DNA of 64,000 nucleotides, from positions 496,001-560,000 of the forward strand of contig JBAMDO010000149.1 in NCBI GenBank assembly GCA_037074765.1. The letters run 5' to 3'. A program made the position numbers and the translations under genes. Shown here in pieces: positions 1 to 11,069 of this stretch; position 1 is the first letter of the stretch, and the number at the start of each line of letters is the position of its first letter. The notes below the pieces were generated by a model, which was given only the letters and a program-made list of their open reading frames with translations, ran no database searches and had not been told where the DNA came from. The stretch comes from Mansonella perstans. Lineage: Eukaryota > Nematoda > Chromadorea > Rhabditida > Onchocercidae.

Positions 1-3000
1 TCTCCTTTAACTTATCCATTTATTCAAAAATCAATGACAGAAAGCAAAAGCATCCTTTAATTTGAGAGAAAATTTTATAAGAAAATAGATTCCAATAAAT
101 TCGTTAACATTAATAAGGAATCAAAAATCAGCCAAGTATTGACTGTGATGCGATAATATCCGATAACAAAATTGCCGCCAGAATAAGCCAAATGTTAGTA
201 TAATGCGATTTCAGTCAAAGATTTAACGATACAGAAATTAGATAGAAAGATTTATAAATTTGTTAACAAAATTCTGTAAAATTCTTCAAACAAAAATCAT
301 AACAAAATTTAAGTGAAAAAACATTACCCATTATTTGCAGGTCTACAGTGCGCATAAAATGAATGACTAAATTACAGAATTCTTGTGACATTCAGTTTCT
401 ACCACAATTAGAATGACACCAAAATTTGGAAACTTATCAAAAGTTTCTAACTAATCAGAACGGAACACTTAACGAATCATTAAGTTTGTTACAATCGCTC
501 CGCTGAACCAGTCATCATTATTGATTATCAGCCAAGTTACTTATGTTATCATTTTAAATCCAAATTTATGACAAATTAGGACGAAAATTCGAACGTCTCA
601 TGCAATCAGCATAAAATGAATGATTAAGATTGTTACTGATGATGATATTTTCCTGTCATATTTTCTTAAGCTTTCTAAAACCGGATCAGTTCCTTTAATA
701 TTCGCAAAGACTTGAAATAATTTTAAATCTTTCTAACAGTACTTCGTTTAGCAGTGCTTTCATTTTGTTTATCAGTATGTTTAGCAAAAGTTTGTAAAGA
801 AATTTATGTAGATTGACATGTTCCATGCAAAAATACAGAAATAAATGTTTCTTAAACATTTTTAAAAAATTAAGCGCACAAATTTTATTGAAATGAAAAC
901 ACTTTGAAAAAAATTCACAGAAATTATTTTCTCAACTAGTTCAAATGACATCGTTATACAAAGAGAAAATAGTTGTTAAAAAAAAGTTCGAACAAGTTTC
1001 TCAAAGGCCGTAAAAAGATAATCAATAGATCTTTCCAAATACTAATTTAATTTTACTCAGATAAATACTATCTTGTCTTCGAAGACTGCTGAACTTGATG
1101 TGATCAGGATATTCGAGAAGAGAAATTTGGAAAGATAAACACTCAAACATAGAAGAATGAGCTTATCATTTTGCCATGTATCAAGGAACGATTAGTGTGA
1201 AACGATTTGACCACCAATTAGGACAGGAATAATCCAAATCTGAAATTGCTTGCCTTTCAGTTTCCTGCTTTAAAAACTAAAAGGTAAGAGCATGAAATTT
1301 AGCAATAAATGATAATTCATTCATGCTATTAGTAGCCAGGAATGAAATAACAAACCAAATCAGAAAACTAATTGATTTAATGGATGTAAAAATGAAGAAT
1401 TAATTTAAAATTTTTAGAAATTATGAACTAACTCAAGCTGAATGAGGCCAATTCAACAAAAGCAACAAAGTCGAGAATTTTTAAAAAAATTTTTCTTTAA
1501 AATAGAATTCTACAGCAATTAAAATTTGATTCGGCTCAGAAGAGAAATGAGAGAGAAAATGGAAAAAAAATTGGAAAAGTAAATTTTGCGATTTTTATAA
1601 TTGAGTTGCAGTCTCAAATCTTTTATATTTGTTCGAATTCAATTGAAATCGCCCCGTCTCGTTTTTGCTTTGCTCAATGATTGGTTTCCATTCCCTATCA
1701 ACTCTCCTATCATTTTCAATATAAAAAAAGTGAAAAACTTTCCTAATAAACGGCATTTTGGCCCAACAAAGCTTAAGATGAGCGCTTACTCAAATTGCAC
1801 AATTCTTCATTAAGTAATAATCGAGGCAAATGTCTTATATTCCTTATATTCTTTCTACTGAATGAACACATTTTTGTTTTAATTTTTATAAGTAGGATTA
1901 AACTGAGCTTACATACATTCACCTAGAAGAATTTTGGAAATACAAACGTTTCTTTTTTTGAGGACATAATACCATTTCCATTTTCACTCTCTAATAGCAG
2001 CATTTCAAAATTCACTAATTTATATTTTCAAGAAAAAGTTCCATTAAACAAACTTATTAAAACAGGAAACAATAGAAAATAAGGAAACTTACTTATCTAA
2101 TGTTATAGATTAATTAGCATTTTTATCAATTCTATAGCCGTAATCTTCGATTTTCGACATTTTTTTCTAAACGGTCTTTAGTTATATGCTTGCTAGAGAA
2201 ATAACAATTGCCCGATAGAGATTCTTTTCGAGGAAAAGAGAGGGAACTTTGCTACATGCAGGTAACATGCTATGACAAAATCTCTCGTCCTGAAGTTCAT
2301 GTTATCACTAGTCCGAATAACATTTCATATGTTTTTGCCAATATATTTAATTCTTAAACTTTTAAAAACAGAAAATATTATTTTGTAAATATTTAATTTA
2401 CAGCAAATGTGAAAACGATGCGTAATTTGCAAAATAACTTTAAAGAATTGTTGAATGTTTTTAAATTATCTAAATATTCAAGGATTCCTTAAACATGGTG
2501 CTACAAAAAAAAATTATGTTTATTTGCACATTTTTCATCAAATTATTTATTTTTAAATAAAAAAGCAGCTACCGAATGTTCAGTTAATGATTACGTCAGG
2601 TACGGTGGAGAACGCCAACTATCAGGAATTCCGACATATCGAAAGCTAATGATAGCATTACCTCTATCTCGAACTGGCAATTCTTGGATCACCATACCGG
2701 ACTTAAAAATGACAGCAGTTCTGCTAATTTCCATATATTAAAGAGATAATCAACATAAGATGACTTAAGTCAACAAGCAAATTGATTCAGTTTCATCCAT
2801 ATTTTTTAGAACGAAATCTTTCTCTAAAATTCGAAGACTAATAGCTGTCATCAAAACATCAAAATACATATTCGCATAGCTATTACGTTTCTGCATTATC
2901 TGCAACAATATAGCATCGATGATATGAAATAAAATGTTTGATGAAAACGGTAAGAAAAAAGGCAATAATTTGAAGAATTTATTACGAATGTTTTTATTTG

Positions 3001-6000
3001 GAAGATAAAAACAAGGTTTTGCTGAAATTTGATTTTTTCGCGAACTTTCATATCGCGAAACTTCCAATAAGTCAATAAATCATATTGTTAAATAAATGTT
3101 AATAACATTGTGAAGCATATTCAACTAAATTTACATTCTTGGATTTATTTCCATGCTTTTTGTTTATTATCTAAATTCACACCCTTTGCATTCATACAAA
3201 GAAAATGCTTTATTAGCAATAACTCAAGATATTTATCTACAACAAAGGATTTGTATTGTACTGTTAATCCTCTCTCCTACCGTAAGCTAACAAAAGAGTA
3301 GCTACTGCGCTATTTTACCAAATAAAAGCCATTGTTTTAAGCAGTTAATTCCCCCTCACAAAAACTTCACCATACGATTGTTTATGTAGTTTGTCTTAAA
3401 ATATTTCAAATTCAAAAATTGAAAATTTCATGAAACTTTATTTTTGTTACCAAATTTAATTTTGAAGAGAATATCTTACAAACGTTTGGTTGAAGTCATT
3501 TTATGTTTGTTCCACAATAATGAAGGAATTCAAACATTTAAACTTTGATTTGCTTAATTGTACTGATAAATAGCATAAAGAACTGGAATAGTATCCATCT
3601 CAGTGAAAAATACTGATCAGTCAATACTTGCTGATTTAAAGAATGTATTCTTCAAACAATGCTTATGTACAAATTGACGAATTTCCTATAAATTTAAATC
3701 TACAGTAGAGTTGTAACGACTTTATCCCATACACGAATCTTTTCTCCCGTACTTTTTTTTTTTCGAATTATCAAAAATCTTCCGCTTAAGCAGACGGAAG
3801 AAGATGTTACAGTTATCAGTACAAAAGTTCTTTTTTTGTCGAAATGCTAAAACTATGTTTGCTGATTCCATTTTAATTAAGAACATGGAAATTACCGAAG
3901 GCAGACATACAGCAACCATTTGGGACAAGTAATATTTTGATGAAATCATGTAGATAATAACTTTACAATTTTACCTCCAACTTAGACACACTTAGTACTT
4001 TTCAAAATCCTATAAGTTTCCGTTCCAGCAGGAAAGAACTTATAAAAAAATTCAATGAAGAATTAAAAAAATGAAAATATTATTTATCCCAGTGATAAAA
4101 GAAATTTTGCACGCAACGAAGTACAGGTTATTTTTCGGTTCCCCATTTCTTATTTATAGAACAGAAAGGATTTTAAATGGATAATGACAGACAAAAAGCC
4201 ACCATATCAAACTAAATAAAAATTGGCAATTAATCTCCATACTAGAGTCAATACTTAAAATTTGGCAGGACAATGATGTTTGTGGTATTCAAACACGAAA
4301 TAACGCCAATAAATCATTTGGATAATAAATAGAAAGCATAGTGACCATGTCCTTTAGTTCACGAAATGAAATCTCAAATTTCGAATATAAAAAAACAAGG
4401 ATAATTTTTAATTGGAAAGTAGTAAGTGCATATTTATTTTTAAATTAGTAGCTGCTTATCGAATTTAATTCGATCAATAGCTCCTTCCTAATTGTCATAA
4501 GGCCTGAGCTTCGCTTGTTTTGTGGTCCGAATCTGCATGTAAAATATATCAGTGATGTAGTTTTTGTTAGAGAAATAAACTTACCTTGCATAAAGTTTCT
4601 TACTTTCAATTTGACCGTGCTTGGCTGGAAAGAATGGAGGCAGACATGGATGAAGAAAAGTTCTGAGACAAATTGAAACATCTTCAAAGCAAATGCTTCT
4701 AACCTTTCTCTCTGTGGGACAATTTTATACCAGTGCACGAACTTTTTAATTGTAAAAATAATTTATTTTAGTTGGAAAAATCATTTCGACCGCAACTCGA
4801 ATGGAAGTCTCGGATACTTCATACTATCATCAGCATCATCTACTTTAGAGGCCGAAATTAATGAGTTGACGATTTCATGAGCTACAAGTAGGCTTCATTT
4901 AACTATTTACAACTGAAGAACACAACTATTAGTGGAGTATGAGAAACGATAATAAATCTTTCAGGATTTTTTTAATGTAGCGGAAGTAAGAGAATGTAGG
5001 GATCTTTTCGTATCATTATGAATTTTATTCAAACCCGAATTCCCACTAATAGTTTAGAACACTATCAAGTACTTCCAGAAGCCCATCAAATTATCCTCTG
5101 TAATATCCAACTAATATCATTCATAAGTATACAGCTACTGCGATCTAAACAATATCTGTTGAGGTAAATTTTAAAAAGTGACTTTTGTGATTCGATGCTT
5201 GATCTTAAATAAATTTATTTGAATACAGAAAATATTTTATGTATACTAAAAAGTGAAAAGCTTTGGAACTGCGTGGAACGACTGAGACAACAAGTTAAGA
5301 ATGAAAACCGTATATTTTTTATGTCTGATAATCCATGAAACATAATTAGCATTCAATTCTTTTTAAAAATTAAGCCATAAGAAAATACTAAACCTGGAAA
5401 CTGACCTTCCCTTCCTAAAAACGCTAGCAATTGTTTAGTCAAATTGGGATTGTGAAATCACTTCACAATAATACCTAATTCATAAACTAAGAATCAACTG
5501 TTTTTTCGAACTAAAATTACTTCAATCATTTTACGTTTTTCTGCGAAATCGATACATAGCGTCATGTGGGAAGGTCTCGTGCATGATGCCGAGAAATAGT
5601 TATGTACTGAAGTTTACATTATACCTTTACCTAGCAATTCTACATTCACTGTTTGGTATCAAGCCTCGCTAGTGCTCCAAATCAATGTGGAGCGGAAATT
5701 TGACTCCAGAAGCAGCAATGTTGCGATAATTACTACAAAGGATGGCGTATTGCCATTAACTTCAGAATATGGTTCAGAAAGTTTTGAGAAATGAAACAAT
5801 TGTTTCTGGATATGATAATATCGTCCTTTGTAGTTCTAACATGAATACATTACACATCACTGCGATCTGAATATACTGATTCATGCCATGCTTAGTTCCA
5901 TTTATGGCTGTGTTTTGGAATATAGTTTATGGTTTATCGTTTTTGATTTTTCTTGTTAAAAATGATCTTCTCAAAATAGACCCAAATGATTTCTTATTTT

Positions 6001-6630
6001 TATATGTCGTTAATGGAACTAAAAGCTTTCTACATAATAGAAAAGTTCAAAAGCGAGAAAATTCTATTGAACTAAGATTGTTTCTGGCATGTATTGTTGG
6101 ATGAATGATGCATAAAAAATTTTAATTCCACTGTGATCCTGTAATTGAAGTCACAGATAAAATTGGGATTCCGGGAAACATCTGAAATTATTTCTGGGTA
6201 CATATTATAATCAATGAAGAAAAGACAGAGGTAAGCCCAATTATTCACGATCAAAGAAGACGATGGAGATGTAAAACTGGCAAAGTTAGCACTGGATTTT
6301 ATAATGATAGCTCTATGGATCTCAGTTAGAGCCATATAAATTTAATTCTTCTTCGATTTCATACTGCAAAAGCTTAACTTTGCATTTAAATCAATTAGAA
6401 ACTTTCTTTGCTTCTTCTGAGGGATTTATATCTGAGTCTTTTTGAGTCAAATTTTTTGAAACTTCAAGTAATTCAAAATTTCCAGAGCAATAATTGAAAC
6501 GCTGAAATCGAAAATACCACTGCAGATAGGAGATAATCTCAAAAGGAAATAGCTGGTTGTTTATCAGGTATATTATTTGTTAAGAAAAAAAGAGGTTACT
6601 GAATTTGTGCAAACCGGAGAACCATTGCAG
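1..6630. other. Mostly noncoding AT-rich intergenic DNA
   Basis: I see no gene here that can be supported. The sequence is very AT-rich with homopolymer runs and stops in all frames, and short open stretches have no recognisable composition. Weak exon-like pieces occur at 4445-4738 (- strand, with good acceptors and donors but frames that cannot be chained) and at 4772-4880 (+ strand, behind a good acceptor). I do not call them genes. Introns of a gene ending near 7.1 kb could lie in the last kilobase. Confidence 0.5.
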
Positions 6631-7098
6631 AAATTATGTTACAGAAGTTTATGAGCCAAGGAATGTCACTAGAATGGAGAATCAAGTATGAGGACGACAA
6701 GTGCACACTCTACTCAGATCAACAAGCAACGAAGTTAGTTCCAGCAGTCTTGTAAGCAGATCCAAACTAGGTTGATGAAAATGTGCCATGTTTTTTTACG
6801 AAGTTATTTATAAAATCTTAATGTACAGATGTTTCATTATTTTATCCTTATAAGCGAATTGGTTTTTGCTTTATTTTAACATATGAAATATTAGCTACAG
6901 ATGACAGCGTCTTCGGATATAAACTTTACTTCGCGAAACAGGAATAATAATGATGGAAGGACAAAACAGATGAGGACAGGACAAGCTGCTGGTATCCTCG
7001 ATTTCGAGCCAAAAAAGAACAAAGGAAATATAAGCAAAGCTGTTCAAATACGTGAAAGTTTGTCCAACACATCACAGGACAGCAAAACTAATAAATGA
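6631..7098 (+). CDS. Candidate 3'-terminal exon pair of an unrecognised gene
   Basis: Two exons can be chained in phase. Exon 6631-6685 lies after the acceptor ACCATTGCAG, reads NYVTEVYEPRNVTRMENQ and ends at CAA|GTATGA. Exon 6901-7098 lies after TTAGCTACAG, begins MTASSDINF and ends in TGA. The intron is 215 bases. The terminal exon is hydrophilic and rich in Asn, Lys, Arg and Ser, without a recognised domain or membrane segment, and so probably a disordered C-terminal tail. An AATAAA signal follows 94 bases after the stop, which supports this as the 3' end of a gene. The first exon needs two bases from an upstream exon that I could not identify. Alternatively only the last exon is real, with translation starting at its own ATG directly behind the acceptor. 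Confidence 0.38.
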
Positions 7099-7191
7099 CA
7101 TTGTTCTAATGATAAATGTTATGTATAAATCATCTTTCTCTATTACATTGCTATTTGCAATTTGACAAATTATCTTATAATCATTTCATCG

Positions 7192-7197
7192 AATAAA
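7192..7197 (+). promoter_or_regulatory. Polyadenylation signal AATAAA
   Basis: A canonical AATAAA lies 94 bases downstream of the TGA of the candidate terminal exon at 6901-7098. This is a normal 3' UTR length for a compact invertebrate gene. In such AT-rich DNA the hexamer also occurs by chance. Confidence 0.4.
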
Positions 7198-8326
7198 GAA
7201 ACAAAAAATTACGATATTTTTTGAGTTATTTTATTTTTGCTGCTTTTTTTGAAATTATTTTTCACTTCAACAAAAACTGACAGATACTTCAATTATTCGT
7301 CAAAAGGCATTTATTATTATCAGATTCCTGATAAGTTCTTCAGTCATTTTCTAATCAAACCTCTAAATGTACAGTTAGTTTCATTTGTACAGTCATATTG
7401 CATTTTTGTATATATCACAAACAAATTAAACAAAGTGCTAACATCAACCGAAAGGCTTTCCGGCTTTCCAGTTCTCTCTGCGTCTTAAAGGAAGTAGCCT
7501 ATGACTATTGCTTGGTAAATGATTCTGTGATTTCTGGTCCCTTTAGTACAATAGTATCGTTCTACACCGTAAAATTTCGAAAAAAAATTAGTCTGAGCAA
7601 CAGAACAATCTCGAAGCAAACATTATTTTTCACATTTTCATAAAAATGCAAGTTCACTTTGCCTGTTTAAACATTTATCGATATTATCAAATTGATACCG
7701 ATAGACTTCGTACACTGTAAGCCAAGCCATCATCAGTAGATCCAATTTATCAATATTCTCGTCATCCCTTCCTTTCTCACTTTTGTTATTTGCAATCACC
7801 AGCGAACTTAGCAGCAACCTTCATTCCTTTTTTGACAATAATCCGCACCAAAAGATTAAGTTCATCTCGTGTAAATAATGCCAGGTGCTCCTCACTAAAA
7901 TTAAAGCTATTCGCCGTCCGATCTCCTGCTCAAAGATGAATTATTTTTGAATTATATTTTAAGATAGGATTTGACGCTCGCACATCTCAGACATTTCTCC
8001 TCCTTCCTTGCAACTGAACTTGAGAACACCAGTGAAAGATATAGTGGGGTTTACAAAGCTTCTTAGCAACCTACTATTCGCTTGCTGCTAAGGCATACCG
8101 CAAATTTTACAAGAAACTTCACAGGCCGCGATGTTATCACTATGCGTATATACCATTTTATTGTCAATCGTTCGACATATTTTGTTCAAACGAGCTTCTG
8201 TTTCGCCTGGATGTTAGTAATAGTTTATCTGAATAGAAATGAATTAAATGTTTGAATCTGAAATTTCAATTTCTGAACTGATCCCGTTAATTTTTGTGCA
8301 ACAGAAGAATGGGAAAAGCGAACTTT
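7198..8326. other. Intergenic, nothing recognised
   Basis: AT-rich DNA. Open stretches at 7237-7488 and 7398-7643 overlap in two frames of the same strand, are rich in Phe, Ser and Thr and have no splice context; I regard them as chance. Confidence 0.45.
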
Positions 8327-8782
8327 TTACTTGACAAAGAATGAATAATTAAATGACGATGCTGGACTGGCACCAAAGATTCGCTTAAAATGATTTTCTT
8401 TTATGTATGAATCAATGATCGCATCCCGTAGCAAATGTTTCTGCTCATACAGTGATCTGAATCTGTTAAGTAATGCAAAATTTCCGCTGTCCAACACTCC
8501 TAACATTGCGCCATTACATCCGACGTAAACCAGTATGGCATGCTCTATACCATCCACGTCTTGACTCAACATCCGAAACCAATCGAGTTCACAGTAAAGC
8601 GTGAACGATATCGGGAACTCACGCTATTTCTGGATTGTACGCGAAGCAAGTATGGCGAGACCCGTCACATATCGCCATGAGGTCACTAACGCGTCGTTAC
8701 TTTGCGCAGCTTCTGAAGTCCAATACCTTGGAATGAAGGTACGGGGTGGAGCACATACTGCGTATACGCTGAATAGATGCAT
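8327..8782 (-). pseudogene. GC-rich reading frame with one internal TAG; possible pseudogene or exon pair
   Basis: On the - strand one frame runs from an ATG at 8782 to a TAA at 8327, 152 codons, broken only by a TAG at 8626-8624. The first block (52 residues, starting MHLFSVYAVCAPPR) and the second (98 residues, containing the segment NGAMLGVLDSGNFALLNRF) share the same frame, and the local base composition is clearly richer in G+C than the surroundings. I recognise no domain. Possibilities are a disabled protein gene, an exon whose 5' part is intronic (the stop is preceded by CAGAAATAG, a weak acceptor), a decayed transposon or retrogene fragment, or a laterally acquired segment. A shorter ORF exists on the opposite strand at 8601-8786, so low stop density from high GC explains part of the signal. 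Confidence 0.35.
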
Positions 8783-8826
8783 CTAGTTTTGTTAGTCGGC
8801 TTGTGGGCGCTTCTGGCGATGAGTGG

Positions 8827-11069
8827 CTTGTAAATAAATGTTCAAAAGAATATAAGATATCTTTGCACTAATGTGCAATGCTTTGCTTCTGATTAAGTCA
8901 TTAGAAAGAGGATGAAATTCAGGAATGCGAAAAAAGATTGAGCCACATCAATTCAGCAAAATAAAAGTACGGTTAGATGTTGAAAACGTGTATCTTTGTT
9001 GAAAACGTGTAACGTGTATCAGCATTTCTTGAGAGATTTCGATATGAAATTTTCTTTTACAAAACGCTTCATTTCTATCTTCCAGATTCTTCCAGATTCT
9101 TCCAGTTTAACATCAGTGATTGGTCTGTGCATCTGTGTTGTGTCAATGTATACGTCTGTGTGTTAATTTATTGGCATGAACTTTTCCAACTTACTTCCGC
9201 ATTAATTGATTAGCATTAACATAAATATTGCAGCTTTCCTGTATTTCGCAGAGCTCACAGTCTTCTATTTTGATGTTTAATGCTGTTTGCTGTAGCGCAA
9301 GATAATCCGGAATAAATAGCCTGTTTTGATCAGGGAAAATTCCTGAGTCAATTCATCAGCTCAATCAAGATGAGCATCCTTAACTACAGCATGGTAGCAG
9401 ATTTGATGTGAGATAAAAATTTTGGAATTTATTTGAAATTTATTTATTTTCGCTAAAATTTGAAAAACAAACAGGCAGTTCTGAAAAGTCCACATTATCC
9501 GACACGGTACCTCCATCTTTATGCTTCTCACTTGAACAGATGTGAAGGATTTCACAAAATCCATTGCATGTCCTCACTTCAAGTTTAGTTAACAAATAAC
9601 CAATGTTTCTGTGTTTCGTTTACCAAATAAATTGTATGAATGATCAATTCTACTTCTCTCATCCTTCAATTAGACATATTTTCCAGCTTAATGAAAGTTC
9701 CCTTTTGGTAATATTTTCAAATTAAGTGTAATTCTATTACGAAAAATGTGAGATGATAAAACTTGTTGCAATTTATGATCGAACAGATATAAAAATAATA
9801 AAGGAAACAAATCAAACTAATCGAATAATAGTGACAAAATAATTATTTACCTACGAGTGCTTATTTAATTATTCTCATATTATCAATCAGTATTCAGACA
9901 CACATTTTTCTCTCATAACGCCTTAAATAAACATATCTACCAGCTGCTTCTAATAGCAATTGAAAAAAAAATTAGACGAAATTATATGATTGCTATAATA
10001 TGTGTTGAAATTTTCAAAAAAAAAATGAAAAAAATTAAGAATTAAACCACATAATATCTAATAAATATTAGTAAAAATGAACAAAAAGCCAATTTTCAGC
10101 TGAGGCAGCTATTTTAATGAAATTGCAAAGAACAATATAATGTTTTAATGAAATTGCGAAAAACAATATACTGTTTTAATGAAATTGCAAAGAACAATAT
10201 ATTGTTTTAATGAAATTGCAAAGAACAATATACACAACGAAGGAATAATAAAGGAAAAAATAGTCGAGGTAAAATACACATGAGAAACTTGAACTGACAA
10301 ACTTCATTCCTATAAACTACTCATTTATTTTATTTCTTACAGTATTGCTGTATGACGCAACTATTTTCTACCACTTCTCCTTCTGAGCAAATATTTCAAA
10401 TTGAAACAATTCATTTCATTTCCCATTTTCTAATAACACAAAAGTATTTGAAGGACAAAAGATCCTACTATTATTCAATCATATTCAACCAGAAGAGAAC
10501 TGAAATGACTCAACCGGTAACAGGAAATTTATATCTAAAATTCAGGTAACGATTTTGAGCGAGAAATTAAGAGAAATAGCGGTAACAATACTCAAGCACC
10601 TTGAAAGAATAAAGACCCTTTAAAAAAAAGAAATAGATTACAAAATTTCGGAAAAAAATAATATGCAAAACCATAGCAGAAACAATAAGGCATTTTCGCG
10701 AAATTTGGTTTCTTTCCTGAGTTCGAGAATAGTCTTATGATTGCCGTGCTACATTCACCGTTCTTAGTATCTCGTCTCCTTCTCTCTTTTCTTACATCCT
10801 ATATATCAGGTCTCATCAATGCTTTTACGAAATCGTGATTTCAATAGCAAATAATTATCATCACCAATTAGAAGTTCCCGTGTCCCTTTACCGTAACGCA
10901 TCTAAAAGCGTACGAATTTCACGAATCTCGGAATAAGCAATCTTAATCAATTAATGTTGAACGTTTAACTTTACTCTTAAATAATTTTTATCACTTCCCA
11001 GCAGTTTAAATAAATTTTATAAAACATAATAATCCAATAAGACGTCAATAATACCAGAGAAGAAAAAAA
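8827..11069. other. Intergenic between the 8.3 kb frame and the RasGAP 3' end
   Basis: AT-rich, without supportable exons. It contains short direct repeats: GTTGAAAACGTGTA twice near 8975-9015, a TTCCAGATTC unit repeated near 9080-9108, and the four-copy 31-base repeat at 10112-10235. The 3' UTR of the - strand RasGAP gene must lie just below 11070. Confidence 0.5.
10112..10235. repeat. Tandem repeat, four copies of 31 bases
   Basis: Four head-to-tail units start at 10112, 10143, 10174 and 10205. Each begins TTTTAATGAAATTGC and ends in an ACAATATA-type tail. Unit 2 differs from the others by two substitutions in the middle and the last bases of each unit vary. This is a small minisatellite in intergenic DNA. 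Confidence 0.9.

Noticed and set aside
4445..4738. - strand ORF with internal acceptors and donors
   Set aside because: A 40-base piece behind CTCCATTCTTTCCAG and a terminal piece behind TTTACATGCAG have good splice sites, but the resulting frames give only a short product without recognisable features.
4772..4880. EF-hand-like sequence FDRNSNGSLGYF on the + strand
   Set aside because: The spacing resembles a calcium loop, but position 12 is not Glu/Asp, no partner hand or upstream exon was found, and the piece is short.
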